The position numbers and the translations under genes are program-made. A stretch of 47,111 bases of DNA, from NCBI RefSeq assembly GCF_015667795.1, contig NZ_JADPEL010000002.1:1-47111 (forward strand), written 5' to 3'. Shown one piece after another: positions 1 to 7,659 of this stretch. The notes under the pieces are model-generated. The model saw nothing but the letters and a program-made list of their open reading frames with translations. It was not told where the DNA came from and made no database searches. Every line of letters starts with the position of its first letter. The stretch's first letter is position 1. The DNA comes from Clostridium sp. D53t1_180928_C8 (GTDB lineage Bacteria > Bacillota > Clostridia > Clostridiales > Clostridiaceae).

Positions 1-19
1 CTAAACTACTATTATCCAT
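1..19 (-). CDS. Start of an unidentified gene (partial)
   Basis: The minus strand shows ATG at 19-17 followed by an open frame (M D N S S L) to the window edge. An AGGAGG Shine-Dalgarno sequence sits eight bases upstream. Six codons are too few to identify the product. The start is credible because of the excellent ribosome binding site and because that site lies inside a long hairpin (27-82), as expected for a translationally controlled leader. Confidence 0.5.
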
Positions 20-26
20 ATTGGAT

Positions 27-139
27 ACCTCCTTGTATTATAGTTGTGGTCGGCAAACCTACTATAATTTTACAACGGAGGTTTTTTTATTTCTACTCAC
101 CGCTAGAAGCTTTCCGGAACCACAGGTCGAACCTGTGGT
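27..139 (-). promoter_or_regulatory. Structured 5' leader with an SD-sequestering hairpin
   Basis: On the minus strand, ACCTCC (82-77), TTGT (75-72) and ATTATAGT (68-61) can pair with ACTATAAT (44-37), ACAA (36-33) and GGAGGT (32-27). That gives about 18 base pairs with two small bulges. The 3' arm contains the Shine-Dalgarno sequence of the gene starting at 19, so the hairpin would block its translation. Just upstream on the same strand lies a GC-rich 9-bp inverted repeat with a 3-nt loop (119-139) and a short GC-rich stretch (about 100-118). This is unusual in such AT-rich DNA. I could not match it to a known riboswitch class. Role as a regulated leader is inference. Confidence 0.45.
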
Positions 140-159
140 ATTCTAAATACAATAAAAAA

Positions 160-181
160 GGTTGTAGTTTAAACTACAACC
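160..181 (-). terminator. Palindromic terminator after the zinc-ribbon gene
   Basis: A perfect 22-bp palindrome (GGTTGTAGTTT and its complement) is followed on the minus strand by TTTTTTATT. It lies 16 bases past the stop of the small zinc-ribbon gene and so probably ends that transcript. Confidence 0.7.
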
Positions 182-196
182 TATAACAATCTAAAA

Positions 197-349
197 TTAT
201 CTTCTATTTTGTTCTTTTTTAGCTCTTCTGCAAGCTAAACATCTTGTAGGTTCGTTATCGAATCCTTTTTCTTTGTAGAATTCTTGTTCTCCTACTGTGA
301 ATACGAATTCGCTTCCGCAATCTCTACATGTTAATGTCTTATCTGTCAT
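197..349 (-). CDS. Small zinc-ribbon protein (50 aa)
   Basis: This 50-residue protein begins MTDKTLTCRDCGSEFVF and carries two CxxC pairs, CRDC near residues 8-11 and CLAC near 37-40. The pattern matches the 'probable zinc-ribbon' family (zf-trcl) that is common in clostridia. It ends in a basic tail (RRAKKEQNRR), which would suit nucleic acid binding, but no function is established. The start is fixed by AGGAGG seven bases upstream. A terminator palindrome follows and a promoter candidate lies at 463-491, so it is probably a single-gene transcript. Confidence 0.85.
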   Translation of the reverse strand: MTDKTLTCRDCGSEFVFTVGEQEFYKEKGFDNEPTRCLACRRAKKEQNRR

Positions 350-462
350 AAATATTCCTCCTAAAATTAAAGATTCTAAATTGATATAATAATCTCTAAT
401 TTTCGAGAAACTATCTACCTAAATGAAACTTTTTTATTTGTTAGCAAATCTGCTACTCTTTT

Positions 463-491
463 ATAATAACATATTATATATTTAATTGCAA
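463..491 (-). promoter_or_regulatory. Candidate promoter of the zinc-ribbon gene
   Basis: On the minus strand, TTGCAA (491-486), a 17-bp spacer and TATTAT (468-463) form a sigma-A-like promoter. It would give a leader of about 105 nt before the ATG at 349. The rest of the 350-675 intergenic stretch is AT-rich, and I see no further gene in it. Confidence 0.4.
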
Positions 492-675
492 CCTTTTTTA
501 ATGATATTTTAAAATTATTTAAATTTAATACAATATTTTCTATCAAAATACATTGTTTTTCCTTTTAATTTATCCCACTATCAACTTGCATATAATTAAC
601 TTTTTATATTTTAAATAAGATTACTTACAATAATAAAACGCCATTATAAAATATATAATTTCTAGTTTTTATTTT

Positions 676-3600
676 TTATTTTTTATTTTTTTTAAACATT
701 GTTGCACCTAAAGTAGCCATTAAACCACCAATAGCAACAACTACCCCAGCCCCTATAGGAGCCCCTGTTTGCGGTAAGTTTCCATTTGGCTTTCCTGTAC
801 CTTGTGATGGTTCTTCTGGTTTAACTGATACTCCTGGTTCTTTATCGTCATCTGGAGTTTCTGGTTTTTCTGGTATCTCTGGTTTTTGATTATCTCCTGG
901 ATTTTCAGGTTCTTCTGGTATTTCTGGTGTTTCCTCTTCAGTTGCTACTCCAACAAAAGTAGGCTTAATTTCAAATATTTCTGTCTTTCCTATATTATCT
1001 GTCCATTGCAGTTTTACTGTCACAATATTAGTTGCTTCATCTAAAACAAATTCATTATAACCTTCTGTTAAGCTTCCTAGCTCTATCCACTCTCCTGATG
1101 ATTTTTGAGCTGTAACCTTAGCACCTGAAATATTATCAATTCCTTGAACTACTGTTATTTTAGATGATAATTTATTATCTAAAATTTTATAAACTAATTC
1201 ATCTCCTGCAACAATATCTCTGCTTGGTATATAGGCAGAGTTTAAGTTATTATCCCTTGTGTTTTCTGCTCTATCAATATATGTTCCCTTAGCAGTTGTA
1301 GTTACTAAGTATTCTTCAGTTAAATTATTTACAGTAAATTCTCTTACCTTTATCCAACGATCCCTGTATTTTGTTGATGTTGCTCTCAAATATCTAGCTT
1401 CAATATCTAAATCCTTAATTACAATATCATTAGGGCCAAAATCAACATCTATTTCAGTCCAATTTTCCCCATCTACAGAATATTCAAGTATTCCATTATT
1501 TATAAAGTCTTCATCATGACCTTGTAATAATCTTATATCTCTAACATTCATTGTCTTTCCTAAATCTATTTGAATGTAATCTCCCTCTTGAATAAATGGA
1601 GTTGTTACAAGTTGTGTTCCTGTATCATAATCATCTCCATAAATAGCTTGTCTGTGTGGTCTGTCAGGATTTATTGGTCTATTAGTTGTCATTGTTATCT
1701 CTGGCATACCCTCTGTATGGATTTTTATAGATTCCAAGTTAACTTTTGTATCATTTAATGCCCTTATTCTAAAGTACTTACCTGTAACAGGTTTTACTTC
1801 TCTAAATGATGAACCACTTTTTACTTCTTGCCAATTCCAACTTCTATTATCTAACGAAGTTTCTATTACAAAGTCTTCTGTATTTAAAACTCCTGTAGTA
1901 GTTAATGCAACTACTCTTTTTATATCATTTAATGCAATTCCTATAATTTCTCCTTCTTTTAAAGATACTTCTCCGATATTATCTAAGGATACAAATTCTT
2001 CATCTCCATCTGTTCCCTTTAGTATATTTACCTTTGATGAATCAACCTTTCCTAATGCCTTTTCACTACTTTTATTTACATTTACTTTAAAATCTCTAAC
2101 AAATAACTTATTATCACTATCCTTAGTAGCTCTATATCTAACATATCTTGCTTCAATATCACATTCTACCAACACTTCTCTATTAGTTGGATTCGTAACT
2201 AACTCTGTCCAATTAGTACCATCGACAGAATATTCTAATGTTCCATCTAAAAGTATTTCTGTATCATATCCAGTTTTACCCATTAATAAATACACATTAT
2301 TTAATTTTTCTACTGTCCCTAAGTCAAATCCTATATATTGATTAGATTTAATATTATCCTTTGACCAGAAACCATTATCTAGTAACTTATCAAACATCTT
2401 ATCAGGTCCATGTGTCGCTTTAGGCATGTACCATTGTTCATATTCATTATGCTCTATATTTCCAATAGATGTGTAATTATACTCTTTATCTTTTAATACT
2501 GTTGTTTTATTATCAAAATATTTATTTCCAACTTCATGAGCTTCCCTTATAAATGGATCTACAACTAAATTAGCTATTAATTCCTTCTTACTATCTAATT
2601 CTAATAAGGCTTTTGTTCCCTTATATTTATTGCTCCAGAATCCAATCATATTATCTGATTTTATATCTTTCAACATTTCAACTGTCATTAATCCTGTATT
2701 AGCATACATTTCAAATTTTTCTAAATGACCTTCGATTTGTTCTAATAGCCTTTCATTTTCTAATGTATTTCTTAAGGTATCTGGAGTAGATTTCATTTTT
2801 TCAAATTCAGAAGTTAATTCATTTAGCTCACCACTTACATCTTCTCCTTTATTCCACTTTTCCCACATTGAATTTATAAGAGAATTTAATTCTGGTGAAT
2901 CTGGTCTTCCTGTATCTAATCTTGTAGTGTGATTTGCAAATTCTTTTAATGAATCTTTAGCTTCCCCACCTACTATTTCTAATGCTGTATCCCAAGATCT
3001 ATTATAGTCATAATTCTTAGTATTCCATGCATAGTCAGCACCTGTTATAGTTGATATTTTAGATGCTTCAGCAAATCTCATGGGATTAACAATAAATCCT
3101 GATATTTCATCATCTAAATTTGTATCTAAATCATATATTGGTCCTAATGCTAATTTATCCTCTTTATAATCATTAACAGGATAGTTCCACCATAACATCA
3201 TTTTCTTACCGTATATATCAGTTACTTTATTAGCATCTTCCATAGATACTCCACCTGGAGGAATAACATCATTTCCAGTCCACATAACTTCTATATCTTC
3301 ATCTAAAGTATTAGCAAAATCTTGTGTATATTGCTTTATATTTGTACTATTCATTTCAAACATAGAGCTAGCCCAATACTCTTTAGGAACTGTTATTAAT
3401 GTTTTAACACCTTCTCTTGTCTTAACAAACTCTTCATTAAATCTATTTAATATTTCAGCCTGCTTAGCTCCTTCATTATTTTCTATATCATCCCAAAGTA
3501 TGGCAAATCTTCTAACCCCCATATCATATAATGTTTGTGCTTTGTTAATTAAAGCTTGGAAATCTGCTTCTGCCTCTGCTGCATTTTCTCCATTTTCACC

Positions 3601-4437
3601 TTCAAACTTAATATCTAAACCTGGAGAAATAGCAAATACAAAGTCCACTTTATTTGCATCTGCAGTATGTATTAATTCTTGCATTCTATCAAGTTCTGAT
3701 GCTGGATATGGTTCTCTCCAAAGCTTTCTATGATATGGATCAGATTTAGGTGCATATATATATGCATTCATCTTATTTTCACCATACATTCTTAGCTGAT
3801 CTAGCCTTTCTTCTTGAGTCCAAGGTGTTCCATAAAACCCTTCTACTACAGCTCTTAATTTTACACTTGGTTCATCCTTTATAGTAACTTCTTCTATATT
3901 TTTATTATTATCATTTTCTATAATTTGCTTTAATGTTTGAACTCCATAAAAAGTCCCTGATTCATCATTACCTCTAATAATTATTTTATCGCCCTCTTCA
4001 CTATCCCTAGTTACTAAAACATACCCTTCTTCTTTAGTAATCGTAGATGCATCTACTCCAGTTTCATTAAGAGCTTCTTCCAATTCAGTTATATTATCAT
4101 TAACTTCACCTATATATATAGTTGTAGCACCTTCAACTAATGTTTCATTAACAGTTATATTCATGCTAGATAAAATACTTTTTAATAATTCAACAGCATA
4201 CTTATCTGCTTCACTTCCTCCAATTATATTAATTGTTTCTGTTAATTCTACTTCATTTTGTAAAATTTCCATGCTTTGTGGTAATGGATTAATTGTTAAA
4301 TTATTATTAGATAAAGTACTTACCACTTCTCTTGTTATTTCATTAGATGCTTGTACGCTTATTGATGCCATAGAATTTACAGCTAACATTGCTACTAAGC
4401 ACATACCCAATTTCCTTGCAAATTTTGCTCTTGCCAT
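676..4437 (-). CDS. Cell-wall-anchored GH84 beta-N-acetylglucosaminidase / hyaluronidase-like enzyme
   Basis: This 1253-residue secreted enzyme has, in order: a signal peptide (about 1-30, basic start and hydrophobic core ending SVQA); a GH20b-like alpha/beta domain (about 45-185); a GH84 catalytic domain (about 195-500) with VVEGFYGTPW and the Asp pair D316-D317 in ILWDDIEN; a helical region; two or three discoidin/F5-8C-like modules with LEYSVDGTNWTEL and LEYSVDGENWTEI; a Pro/Glu-rich linker; LPQTG; a hydrophobic stretch; and a KKNKK tail. GH84 enzymes cleave terminal beta-GlcNAc by substrate-assisted catalysis using two neighbouring Asp. CpNagJ of C. perfringens is the close model. Sortase anchoring follows from LPQTG, though no sortase gene is in the window. 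The true glycan (mucin, hyaluronan or O-GlcNAc protein) cannot be read from sequence. An attenuator-like leader (4502-4614) precedes it. Confidence 0.9.
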   Translation of the reverse strand: MARAKFARKLGMCLVAMLAVNSMASISVQASNEITREVVSTLSNNNLTINPLPQSMEILQNEVELTETINIIGGSEADKYAVELLKSILSSMNITVNETLVEGATTIYIGEVNDNITELEEALNETGVDASTITKEEGYVLVTRDSEEGDKIIIRGNDESGTFYGVQTLKQIIENDNNKNIEEVTIKDEPSVKLRAVVEGFYGTPWTQEERLDQLRMYGENKMNAYIYAPKSDPYHRKLWREPYPASELDRMQELIHTADANKVDFVFAISPGLDIKFEGENGENAAEAEADFQALINKAQTLYDMGVRRFAILWDDIENNEGAKQAEILNRFNEEFVKTREGVKTLITVPKEYWASSMFEMNSTNIKQYTQDFANTLDEDIEVMWTGNDVIPPGGVSMEDANKVTDIYGKKMMLWWNYPVNDYKEDKLALGPIYDLDTNLDDEISGFIVNPMRFAEASKISTITGADYAWNTKNYDYNRSWDTALEIVGGEAKDSLKEFANHTTRLDTGRPDSPELNSLINSMWEKWNKGEDVSGELNELTSEFEKMKSTPDTLRNTLENERLLEQIEGHLEKFEMYANTGLMTVEMLKDIKSDNMIGFWSNKYKGTKALLELDSKKELIANLVVDPFIREAHEVGNKYFDNKTTVLKDKEYNYTSIGNIEHNEYEQWYMPKATHGPDKMFDKLLDNGFWSKDNIKSNQYIGFDLGTVEKLNNVYLLMGKTGYDTEILLDGTLEYSVDGTNWTELVTNPTNREVLVECDIEARYVRYRATKDSDNKLFVRDFKVNVNKSSEKALGKVDSSKVNILKGTDGDEEFVSLDNIGEVSLKEGEIIGIALNDIKRVVALTTTGVLNTEDFVIETSLDNRSWNWQEVKSGSSFREVKPVTGKYFRIRALNDTKVNLESIKIHTEGMPEITMTTNRPINPDRPHRQAIYGDDYDTGTQLVTTPFIQEGDYIQIDLGKTMNVRDIRLLQGHDEDFINNGILEYSVDGENWTEIDVDFGPNDIVIKDLDIEARYLRATSTKYRDRWIKVREFTVNNLTEEYLVTTTAKGTYIDRAENTRDNNLNSAYIPSRDIVAGDELVYKILDNKLSSKITVVQGIDNISGAKVTAQKSSGEWIELGSLTEGYNEFVLDEATNIVTVKLQWTDNIGKTEIFEIKPTFVGVATEEETPEIPEEPENPGDNQKPEIPEKPETPDDDKEPGVSVKPEEPSQGTGKPNGNLPQTGAPIGAGVVVAIGGLMATLGATMFKKNKK

Positions 4438-4501
4438 ATCTCATCTCTCCACTCTATAAAATATTTTCAATATAGTTTTTTCTATAAATTTAGCTTTTTT
4501 T

Positions 4502-4547
4502 ACAAAAAAAAAGCTAAAGGATATAGAAAAAATCTATTCCCCTAGCT
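4502..4547 (-). terminator. Leader terminator (attenuator) upstream of the first GH84 gene
   Basis: On the minus strand, AGCUAGGGG...AUAGA pairs with UCUAU...CCUUUAGCU, and a run of about nine U follows. It lies between the predicted promoter (4589-4614) and the GH84 start at 4437, so it should stop transcription unless prevented. Its 5' base AGCU is also the 3' end of the conserved hairpin at 4544-4575. Confidence 0.75.
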
Positions 4548-4575
4548 AATGCCTACTTATTTGTAGTTACACGCC
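4544..4575 (-). promoter_or_regulatory. Candidate antiterminator hairpin, copy 1
   Basis: This 32-nt element runs GGCGUGU, a CUAC/GUAG hairpin, then GCAUUAGCU on the minus strand. GGC can pair with GCU, and GUGU with GCAU, leaving two small internal loops. The last AGCU is shared with the terminator stem, so the two folds exclude each other. A 32-nt copy with the same layout precedes the second GH84 gene at 35605-35636. Confidence 0.55.
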
Positions 4576-4588
4576 TGTTAATTTATTA

Positions 4589-4614
4589 ATTATATTAACT
4601 ACACTTTACCATAG
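4589..4614 (-). promoter_or_regulatory. Promoter of the first GH84 gene with a shared upstream box
   Basis: The minus strand reads CTATGGTAAA, five bases, then GTTAATATAAT. The -10 is near consensus but the usual TTGACA is absent; the CTATRGTAAA box occupies the -35 area instead. The second GH84 gene has the same box at identical spacing (35652-35677). This suggests an activator or a special promoter class. Confidence 0.5.
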
Positions 4615-4802
4615 GCTTTCTTTTCGGTAAACATTTTCATACATAATCCCTAGAATTTTTCCATAATTTCTAAAATTTTTACTATAACTCTGATTTTATA
4701 AATTACTATATTGACACTCTTTTATTAATCACAGCATAATTTTAATATATCGTTAAAAAAATTAAAATTTTAAGACAATTTCGAATTTTCTCTCAGAAAC
4801 CC

Positions 4803-4831
4803 TTTACACACTTTGTCGAATATTGTATATT
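4803..4831 (+). promoter_or_regulatory. Promoter of the sdaAB-sdaAA operon
   Basis: TTTACA (4803-4808), a 17-bp spacer and TATATT (4826-4831) precede sdaAB by about 66 bases. The 4438-4897 intergenic stretch otherwise holds the divergent GH84 promoter and attenuator. Confidence 0.5.
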
Positions 4832-4897
4832 ATAGTTGTAATTTGTATAAACTAAAAAGTTAAATATATTTATGTAATATAAAGAAAGGGTGATATT

Positions 4898-5575
4898 ATG
4901 GCTAATATCGGAATATTCGACGTTTTGGGTCCAATTATGATTGGTCCATCATCATCTCATACAGCTGGAGCTGCTAGACTTGGAAAAATAGCAGGAACAA
5001 TTGTTAATAAACCTATTAAAGAAGTAAGTTTTCTTCTTCATGGATCATTTAGAGAAACATATAAGGGGCATGGAACCGATCGTGCTCTTGTTGCAGGAAT
5101 ATTAGGATTTCTTCCTGATGATCCTAACCTTAAAGATTCTATTTCAATTGCAAATGAAAAAGGAATAATCATTAGATTTCTTCCGGCTGATTTGGGACAA
5201 GTTCATCCTAATACAGTTAAATTTTTAATTAAAGATATTGATGATATTGAATGGGACGTACTAGGCTCTTCTATTGGTGGTGGATTAGTTGAAATCCATG
5301 AGATTAATGGAAAAAAAGTTAAAATAACTGGTGAATATCCTACTATTATTACTTGCCATGATGATGTTCCTGGTACTGTTTCTAAAATATCTACCCTTTT
5401 CTATGAAAATAAAATAAATATTGCTTTCATGTCACTTAGTAGAAATCAAAAAGGTAAAGATGCTACTATGACCTTAGAAGTTGACACTAATATTTCAGAT
5501 GAAATTATAAATGAAATAAAATCAATAAATGGAGTAAACCGTGTTATTGTAATTAATTCTTTAGGAGGATTTTAA
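4898..5575 (+). CDS. sdaAB: L-serine dehydratase, beta subunit
   Basis: This 225-residue subunit belongs to the oxygen-sensitive [4Fe-4S] L-serine dehydratase, which turns L-serine into pyruvate and ammonia in the cytoplasm. The N-terminal SDH-beta domain carries GPSSSHTAGAARLG. An ACT domain follows from about residue 150 (PTIITCHDDVPGTVSKISTL), as in the Firmicute two-subunit type. Start ATG has AAAGGGTG upstream. The alpha subunit begins two bases after this stop, so the two are translated together. Length is normal for the family. Confidence 0.95.
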   Translation: MANIGIFDVLGPIMIGPSSSHTAGAARLGKIAGTIVNKPIKEVSFLLHGSFRETYKGHGTDRALVAGILGFLPDDPNLKDSISIANEKGIIIRFLPADLGQVHPNTVKFLIKDIDDIEWDVLGSSIGGGLVEIHEINGKKVKITGEYPTIITCHDDVPGTVSKISTLFYENKINIAFMSLSRNQKGKDATMTLEVDTNISDEIINEIKSINGVNRVIVINSLGGF

Positions 5576-5577
5576 CT

Positions 5578-6465
5578 ATGAATATTGCAAAATCAGGTAA
5601 AGAACTTGTTAATATATGCCAAAAAGAACAAATATCTTTAAGCGAATATGCTATTCGTAAGGAAGTTGAAGCTAAAGGTGTTTCACGTGAAGAGTTATTT
5701 TCACAAATGAAAAATACACTCAATGCAATGAGAGAAAGTGCTACTTTAGGTAGAGAGAAAAAGGTGTATTCCCTTAGTGGACTTATTGGCGGAGATGCTT
5801 ATCGTCTACAACAATATAGCAATTCTGGCAAATCCCTAATGGGTAGTGGTATTGTTACTGCAATGGCTATGGCTATGTCCTCCTCTGAAGTTAACGGTTC
5901 TATGGGTAAAATTGTAGCGTGTCCAACTGCTGGTTCATGCGGTATATTACCTGCAGTAATTTTAAGCGCTGGAGAATTATTAAATAAAACTGATGACGAG
6001 CTTATTACCGGATTATTTGCAGCTTCAGCTATAGGAATGATTATTGGAATGAACGCTACCTTCTCTGGTGCTGAAGGAGGATGTCAAGCTGAATGTGGTT
6101 CTGCTGCAGCAATGGCATCAGGTGCTGTTGTTGAACTTATGGGTGGAACTCCAGAAATGAGTTTAGATGCTGCCGCTATTATTTTCAAAAATGTATTAGG
6201 TCTTGTATGTGACCCTGTTGCTGGTTTAGTTGAAATACCTTGTGCAAAAAGAAATGTATCCGGTGCAATAAACGCCCTTTGTACAGCTGATTTAGTAATG
6301 GCTGGTGTAAATTCAAAGATTCCTTTTGATGATGCCCTTTCAGCAATGTATAAAGTTGGACTAGGAATGCCTGCTGAATTAAGAGAAACTGCTTTAGGCG
6401 GTGTTGCCATTACTGAAACTGGTTTAAAACTTAAAGAGAAAGTATTTGGAAAAACTAATAATTAA
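5578..6465 (+). CDS. sdaAA: L-serine dehydratase, alpha subunit
   Basis: This 295-residue catalytic partner of SdaAB shows the SDH-alpha landmarks CPTAGSCGILP, SGAEGGCQAECGSA and CDPVAGLVEIPCAKRN. Cys169, Cys173, Cys211 and Cys222 are candidates for the iron-sulfur cluster ligands, whose open iron binds the serine hydroxyl in this family. The AGGAGG ribosome site lies at the end of sdaAB. A membrane protein gene follows 15 bases downstream, which makes this a three-gene operon for serine uptake and breakdown. Confidence 0.95.
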   Translation: MNIAKSGKELVNICQKEQISLSEYAIRKEVEAKGVSREELFSQMKNTLNAMRESATLGREKKVYSLSGLIGGDAYRLQQYSNSGKSLMGSGIVTAMAMAMSSSEVNGSMGKIVACPTAGSCGILPAVILSAGELLNKTDDELITGLFAASAIGMIIGMNATFSGAEGGCQAECGSAAAMASGAVVELMGGTPEMSLDAAAIIFKNVLGLVCDPVAGLVEIPCAKRNVSGAINALCTADLVMAGVNSKIPFDDALSAMYKVGLGMPAELRETALGGVAITETGLKLKEKVFGKTNN

Positions 6466-6480
6466 TAGGGGGATTAAGAT

Positions 6481-7506
6481 ATGAATATTATATTTGGAAC
6501 GATTCTTTTACTTATAGTTCTTGGATTATTTACTTTATTCAGTTATAAAGCTCCAAATGGAATGAAAGCTATGGGGGCACTAGCTAATGCCGCTTGTGCG
6601 AGCTTCTTAGTTGAAGCATTCCATGATGCATTCTTTGGAGGAGTATTAAATATTGGATTTTTACAAAGTGTTGGTGCCGCTAATGGTAGCTTAGGTGGGG
6701 TTGCTGCAGCAATACTTGTACCCCTAGCTCTTGGTGTTTCTCCAGTTTATGCAGTATTAGTTGGACTTGCATGTTCAGGATTTGGTATTTTACCTGGTTT
6801 TATTGCTGGATACCTTATATCTTATGTTATTAAATTCTTAGAAAAGAAAGTACCTGCTGGTTTAGACCTTATTGCTATTATAATTATTGCAGCTCCACTT
6901 TCTCGTTTAATAGCATCAGGTATGACACCAATTGTTAATAGTACATTATTAAAAATAGGTGATGTATTACTTTCATCTGCTAATTCAAGTCCTATAATTA
7001 TGGGAATTATTCTTGGTGGAATATTAACAGTAGTTGCTACAGCTCCACTTAGCTCAATGGCTCTTACTGCTATGCTTGGATTAACAGGAGTCCCAATGGC
7101 TATAGGTGCCCTAGCAGTGTTTGGTTCTTCATTTATGAACTATGTATTCTTTGGAAAAATGAAATTTGGTTCTAAAAAAGATACTATTGCAGTTGCAATA
7201 GAACCTCTAACTCAAGCAGATATAATTAGTGCTAATCCTATTCCGGTTTACGTAACAAACTTTATAGGAGGTGCATTAAGTGGCATAATAGTTTCTCTTA
7301 TGGGATTAGTAAATATGACCCCTGGTACTGCCACTCCAATTGCAGGCTTTGCAGTTATGTTTGCCTATAATCCAGCTATAAAGGTATTAATAGCTGCTGC
7401 TGGTTGTATTTTAGTAAGTGTTATCAGTGGATATATCGGATACTTCATCTTTAAGAATAAAAAAATTCTTACTGCTGATGAGATTAGAAATCCACAAGCA
7501 GCTTAA
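6481..7506 (+). CDS. EIIC-like multispan membrane protein, possible serine permease
   Basis: This 341-residue protein has about eight to ten hydrophobic spans with Gly/Ala-rich helices (AANGSLGGVAAAILVPLALG, GVPMAIGALAVFGSSFMN). It resembles the PTS_EIIC_2 family, whose members occur without EIIA or EIIB partners. It is the third gene of the serine dehydratase operon, 15 bases after sdaAA with its own GGGGGA site, and a terminator follows. The context suggests that it imports serine or a related amino acid rather than a sugar. The family call is from recalled sequence features; the substrate is inference. Confidence 0.75.
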   Translation: MNIIFGTILLLIVLGLFTLFSYKAPNGMKAMGALANAACASFLVEAFHDAFFGGVLNIGFLQSVGAANGSLGGVAAAILVPLALGVSPVYAVLVGLACSGFGILPGFIAGYLISYVIKFLEKKVPAGLDLIAIIIIAAPLSRLIASGMTPIVNSTLLKIGDVLLSSANSSPIIMGIILGGILTVVATAPLSSMALTAMLGLTGVPMAIGALAVFGSSFMNYVFFGKMKFGSKKDTIAVAIEPLTQADIISANPIPVYVTNFIGGALSGIIVSLMGLVNMTPGTATPIAGFAVMFAYNPAIKVLIAAAGCILVSVISGYIGYFIFKNKKILTADEIRNPQAA

Positions 7507-7526
7507 TTAGCTTAAATATATTTTTT

Positions 7527-7577
7527 AAGGAAGAAGCCCATATGAAAATATTTATCAACGGGCTTCTTCCTTACTTT
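7527..7577 (+). terminator. Terminator of the serine dehydratase operon
   Basis: A perfect 13-bp stem (AAGGAAGAAGCCC, 7527-7539, with 7560-7572) begins 20 bases after the stop of the membrane protein gene. The downstream T tract is weak (ACTTTT). Confidence 0.7.
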
Positions 7578-7659
7578 TAAAATCCATTACTTTATTTCTA
7601 CTATTTATAAATATCAGTAATTCTTATTGTAAATATTAAATTTATATCAATAAATTTAA

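Noticed and set aside
119-139. tRNA T-arm-like sequence (GGTTCGACC on the minus strand)
   Set aside because: The stem is 9 bp with a 3-nt loop, and no acceptor, D or anticodon arm can be built around it. It is kept only as part of a structured leader.
664-695. ATTTTTT tandem repeat
   Set aside because: It is the lysine-rich C-terminal tail of the GH84 gene plus AT-rich flank; simple composition explains it.
1259-1758. Plus-strand open frames inside the first GH84 gene
   Set aside because: They are antisense shadows of a clear coding sequence, without ribosome sites or recognisable domains. The same holds for open frames opposite the other large genes.
4502-4614. Known riboswitch or BglG-type RAT upstream of the GH84 genes
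   Set aside because: The conserved bases do not match the RAT, c-di-GMP, fluoride, preQ1 or guanidine consensus as I know them. It is listed as an unassigned element instead.
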